7,791 nucleotides of DNA from CBFGRU01 sp965651255 (GTDB taxonomy: Bacteria; Planctomycetota; Phycisphaerae; Phycisphaerales; SM1A02): the NCBI GenBank assembly GCA_965651255.1, contig CBFGRU010000152.1, positions 1 to 7,791 on the forward strand. The letters are read 5' to 3'. Position 1 is the stretch's first letter; each line of letters starts with the position of its first letter. The notes beneath the pieces are model-generated. The model saw only the letters and a list, made by a program, of their open reading frames with translations. It was not told where the DNA came from and did no database searches. Made by a program: the position numbers and the translations under genes. Shown here in pieces: positions 5,936 through 7,791 of this stretch.

Positions 5936-7288
5936 ATGCTGGTGCACTTTCGGGCTCCTCGATTCACCCAGGTTTCAACGGGATTCACGCGAAGCGTGGC
6001 CGTCGTCCTCTGCCTTTTCTGCTGCGTCAATGTACTCGCGCAGAATATGAATCGGGATGATGCCCGAGCTTTCGGTCCGCTCGATGCGGTCGTCACGGAG
6101 CCGATTCTTGAAACGATCTGCACAAGACTTCGCGCGACAGACGATCAGCAGGTCATCATTCATTCGATCTGGACCACATACGTTGAAGATGTACGGTCCC
6201 TGGGGCGCGACGCAGTTGCCGGGCAGAACGCTGCCGGTCAGGACGAGTTACAGAAGCTGATTGAAGAAGCTCGTCGCACTCGCCAGCCAGTCGACCCAGA
6301 GCGGCGTGCTGCGTTGATGCGGGATATCGCGAACGCCACGATCCCATTCCTCAATCGAGCTGATGAACGCCTCAAGCTGTTTATTGCGGACGTCGGCACG
6401 GTGCTTGAGGAAGAGCAACGCGATCGCCTTCCGGAAATCGAGCCGCTGGTCATGCGGCTGACCGAACTCCGCATGCGAGGTGAGGGCGTGCAGGATCGAT
6501 TGACGGTGCGCCCCAATCTGCACCGACTGCTGGAGCGCGACCTCGACGGCGCTGAGTCCTTCTATGACTACGTGATTCGCTATGCATCCCCTGACCACAA
6601 TGTTCCTTCGCGTGATGCGTTCGAAAATGAACTTCACCTCATCATCCGCGACTACGAGCGACGACTGGACCCGCTCATTCGACCGTGGTTTGACGATCGG
6701 CGGCATGAACGCCGCGAACTTCGCATCATGATGGAGTGGGGTTCGCCGGAATGGCGCCGACAACAGACATCTCTCGTCGATCGCCGGCGACTGGTGATGG
6801 AATCGGCGGGCCGCATCGCCCAACTGATCAACGAGACGGCGGGTCTCCGCGCGCAGGAAGCGTGGACTCTTCGCGTCGATCGAATGATGATGCCAGCACT
6901 GTTCGAGGAGTACCTTCCTGAACGGATTCACGCCTGGGCAAAACTCGAACTGGCCAACGAACCGCAGACTCTGCAAGCGATCGAGGATCTCTATGACCGC
7001 TATCGCGAGGAACAGCGACAGCGCATCACACGGATCATTCGCGAGGCGATGGCGGCTTCCGCGAGCCACGTTCAAGCCAACGATTGGCGCACGCCTGCGA
7101 TGCGCGCATTCGTAAGCGAATACAAGGCGTTCGGCGACGCGGTGCGCGACTTCCCCGATCGCCTGACACCGCACCTGACGCCCGCGCAGAGAGAGAAGGT
7201 CGATGCGATCCTTCTCGACATTGTGCGCCATCATCCCCGGCAGCGCGGGCCGAGCCCGACGGCCGAGGAACTTGAAATCTTGGAGTGA
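5936..7288 (+). CDS. Secreted helical protein with two LTxxQ-like motifs, function unknown
   Basis: A 450-residue protein of no family I can name. The frame extends upstream to a TTG at 5918. The ATG at 5936 is preferred because AAGGG (5924-5928) lies seven bases before it, and because translation then opens with a signal peptide: basic residues to about 19, hydrophobic core VAVVLCLFCCVNVLA (about 21-35), likely cleavage after Ala35 before QN. The mature part is almost entirely charged, amphipathic helix, rich in Arg, Glu and Asp, with no transmembrane segment. Two segments, VLEEEQRDRLP (about 156-166) and LTPAQREKVDAIL (about 414-426), resemble the LTxxQ motif of small periplasmic Spy/CpxP-type helical proteins. 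That resemblance is suggestive only, since Spy is far shorter. The Cys-rich gene follows 54 bases later. A long antisense frame (6248-7234) is a shadow of the strong codon bias. Periplasmic or extracellular location is likely; the role is unknown. Confidence 0.82.
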   Translation: MLVHFRAPRFTQVSTGFTRSVAVVLCLFCCVNVLAQNMNRDDARAFGPLDAVVTEPILETICTRLRATDDQQVIIHSIWTTYVEDVRSLGRDAVAGQNAAGQDELQKLIEEARRTRQPVDPERRAALMRDIANATIPFLNRADERLKLFIADVGTVLEEEQRDRLPEIEPLVMRLTELRMRGEGVQDRLTVRPNLHRLLERDLDGAESFYDYVIRYASPDHNVPSRDAFENELHLIIRDYERRLDPLIRPWFDDRRHERRELRIMMEWGSPEWRRQQTSLVDRRRLVMESAGRIAQLINETAGLRAQEAWTLRVDRMMMPALFEEYLPERIHAWAKLELANEPQTLQAIEDLYDRYREEQRQRITRIIREAMAASASHVQANDWRTPAMRAFVSEYKAFGDAVRDFPDRLTPHLTPAQREKVDAILLDIVRHHPRQRGPSPTAEELEILE

Positions 7289-7291
7289 TCG

Positions 7292-7308
7292 GACGGCACG
7301 TTGCCGTC
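7292..7308 (+). terminator. Stem-loop between the two secreted-protein genes
   Basis: GACGGCA-CGT-TGCCGTC is a perfect seven-pair stem with a three-base loop, starting four bases after the stop codon of the upstream gene. What follows (AAACTATTCGG) is not a T-tract, so it is not a canonical intrinsic terminator. It may reduce read-through into the Cys-rich gene or mark an mRNA processing boundary. Confidence 0.35.
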
Positions 7309-7342
7309 AAACTATTCGGGATTCCATAGAAAGGATCGAGTC

Positions 7343-7711
7343 ATGAAGTTTTCGCTGCTCGTCGGATTGGCGCTTGCGGTTCCTGCCACGATCTTGGCCG
7401 CACATGCAACTGCCAACATGCAAGATCCAGGTTCCGGTGGGACGCTATATGACCATATCTGCTATGTAGCCCAGCATTGCCGGGATGCGCCGCAGTGCCC
7501 CACCGTAGATGGGCAGTGCGATAGCTGTTCTGCCTATGAATATCACCGCACATGCCAGAATTGGCTAGCTGACGGCTGCGTACCTCGCCCTGTTGAGGCA
7601 GGAGGATGTGGCTTCTTGCGACAAGGGGTTTGCGGAGCGAACAATGTTTGCACGGTAGTCATAATCGAGAACATCCCCTGCGATCGCGAACACTGTTGGG
7701 TTAGTCCGTAA
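7343..7711 (+). CDS. Small secreted cysteine-rich protein, function unknown
   Basis: A 122-residue protein. The frame is open upstream to a TTG at 7301, but the ATG at 7343 has AAAGGA (7330-7335) seven bases before it and starts a clean signal peptide: MKFSLLVGLALAVPATILAA, then HATA with likely A-x-A cleavage after Ala24. The mature chain of about 98 residues holds 12 cysteines (40, 46, 52, 59, 62, 71, 79, 89, 97, 103, 113, 118), an even number that could form up to six disulfides once exported. Spacing is fairly regular (six residues three times, then C-x6-C and C-x2-C), but I recognise no named fold. There are no heme-binding CxxCH motifs. It probably belongs to a lineage-specific family of stable extracytoplasmic proteins. 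It is AT-richer than the helicase operon. The preceding secreted-protein gene ends 54 bases upstream, and another apparent exported protein starts 44 bases after the stop. Confidence 0.8.
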   Translation: MKFSLLVGLALAVPATILAAHATANMQDPGSGGTLYDHICYVAQHCRDAPQCPTVDGQCDSCSAYEYHRTCQNWLADGCVPRPVEAGGCGFLRQGVCGANNVCTVVIIENIPCDREHCWVSP

Positions 7712-7755
7712 CAGCTTCGAGAAGCAAGTGTACACGCCTGTGAGGAACGGTCATT

Positions 7756-7791
7756 ATGATCACGCGTACTTGCGTAGCCTTAGCGGTGATG
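7756..7791 (+). CDS. Start of a probable exported protein, cut by the window end
   Basis: ATG at 7756 opens a frame that stays open to the last base, giving MITRTCVALAVM (12 residues). GAGGAA (7742-7747) lies eight bases upstream as a good ribosome-binding site. An Arg followed by an Ala/Val/Leu-rich stretch looks like the beginning of a signal peptide. Position, strand and spacing match the two secreted-protein genes before it. Too little is present to name a family. Confidence 0.5.
   Translation, partial: MITRTCVALAVM

Noticed and set aside
6248..7234. Long antisense open frame of 328 codons on the - strand opposite the secreted-protein gene
   Set aside because: It is fully inside a gene that has a ribosome-binding site, signal peptide and coherent composition on the + strand. 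The antisense translation has no signal, no family resemblance and a composition typical of the reverse of biased codons.
7714..7735. Small hairpin GCTT-CGAG-AAGC and palindrome GTGTACAC after the Cys-rich gene as a terminator
   Set aside because: The stem is only four or five pairs with no T-tract; both elements are short enough to arise by chance.

Overview
The window reads as a piece of a GC-rich bacterial chromosome with six protein genes or gene fragments and one tRNA. Several small secreted proteins of no recognisable family, use of GTG starts, and a SNF2/SWIM gene pair would fit a planctomycete (Phycisphaerae-like) genome. That placement is an inference from general style; no marker gene here settles it.

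Left part (1-1361): one orphan gene (74-823, + strand) encodes a 249-residue protein with a twin-arginine-type N-terminus. It is visibly AT-richer than what follows (about 42-57% GC in sampled 60-base lines, against about 70% in a sampled line of the SWIM gene). It sits between imperfect 13-bp inverted repeats (12/13 matching) at 41-53 and 872-884, so it looks like an acquired or mobile cassette. Behind it lie 538 bases without a credible gene, holding a tandem 13-mer and a REP-like palindrome.

Middle (1362-5655, all - strand): a tRNA-Lys(UUU) gene stands just upstream of a SNF2-family helicase gene. The helicase stop codon overlaps the GTG start of a SWIM zinc-finger protein gene. The two proteins form a known bacterial partnership: a DEAQ-box, ATP-driven dsDNA translocase and a small zinc-binding, probably DNA- or protein-binding companion. 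Order and spacing suggest that tRNA, helicase and SWIM gene may share a transcript.

Right part (5656-7791, + strand): a 280-base divergent intergenic region leads into three consecutive genes for exported proteins. These are a 450-residue, charged, helical protein with two LTxxQ-like motifs, a 122-residue protein with 12 cysteines after its signal peptide, and the first 12 codons of another apparent exported protein cut by the window end. The intergenic region holds inverted repeats and a run of 11 G that falls exactly between a good -35 (TTGACG) and a plausible -10 (TAGATT). That geometry is known from phase-variable promoters and is the most interesting testable feature here. I see no CRISPR array, transposase, toxin-antitoxin pair or recognisable defence cluster.
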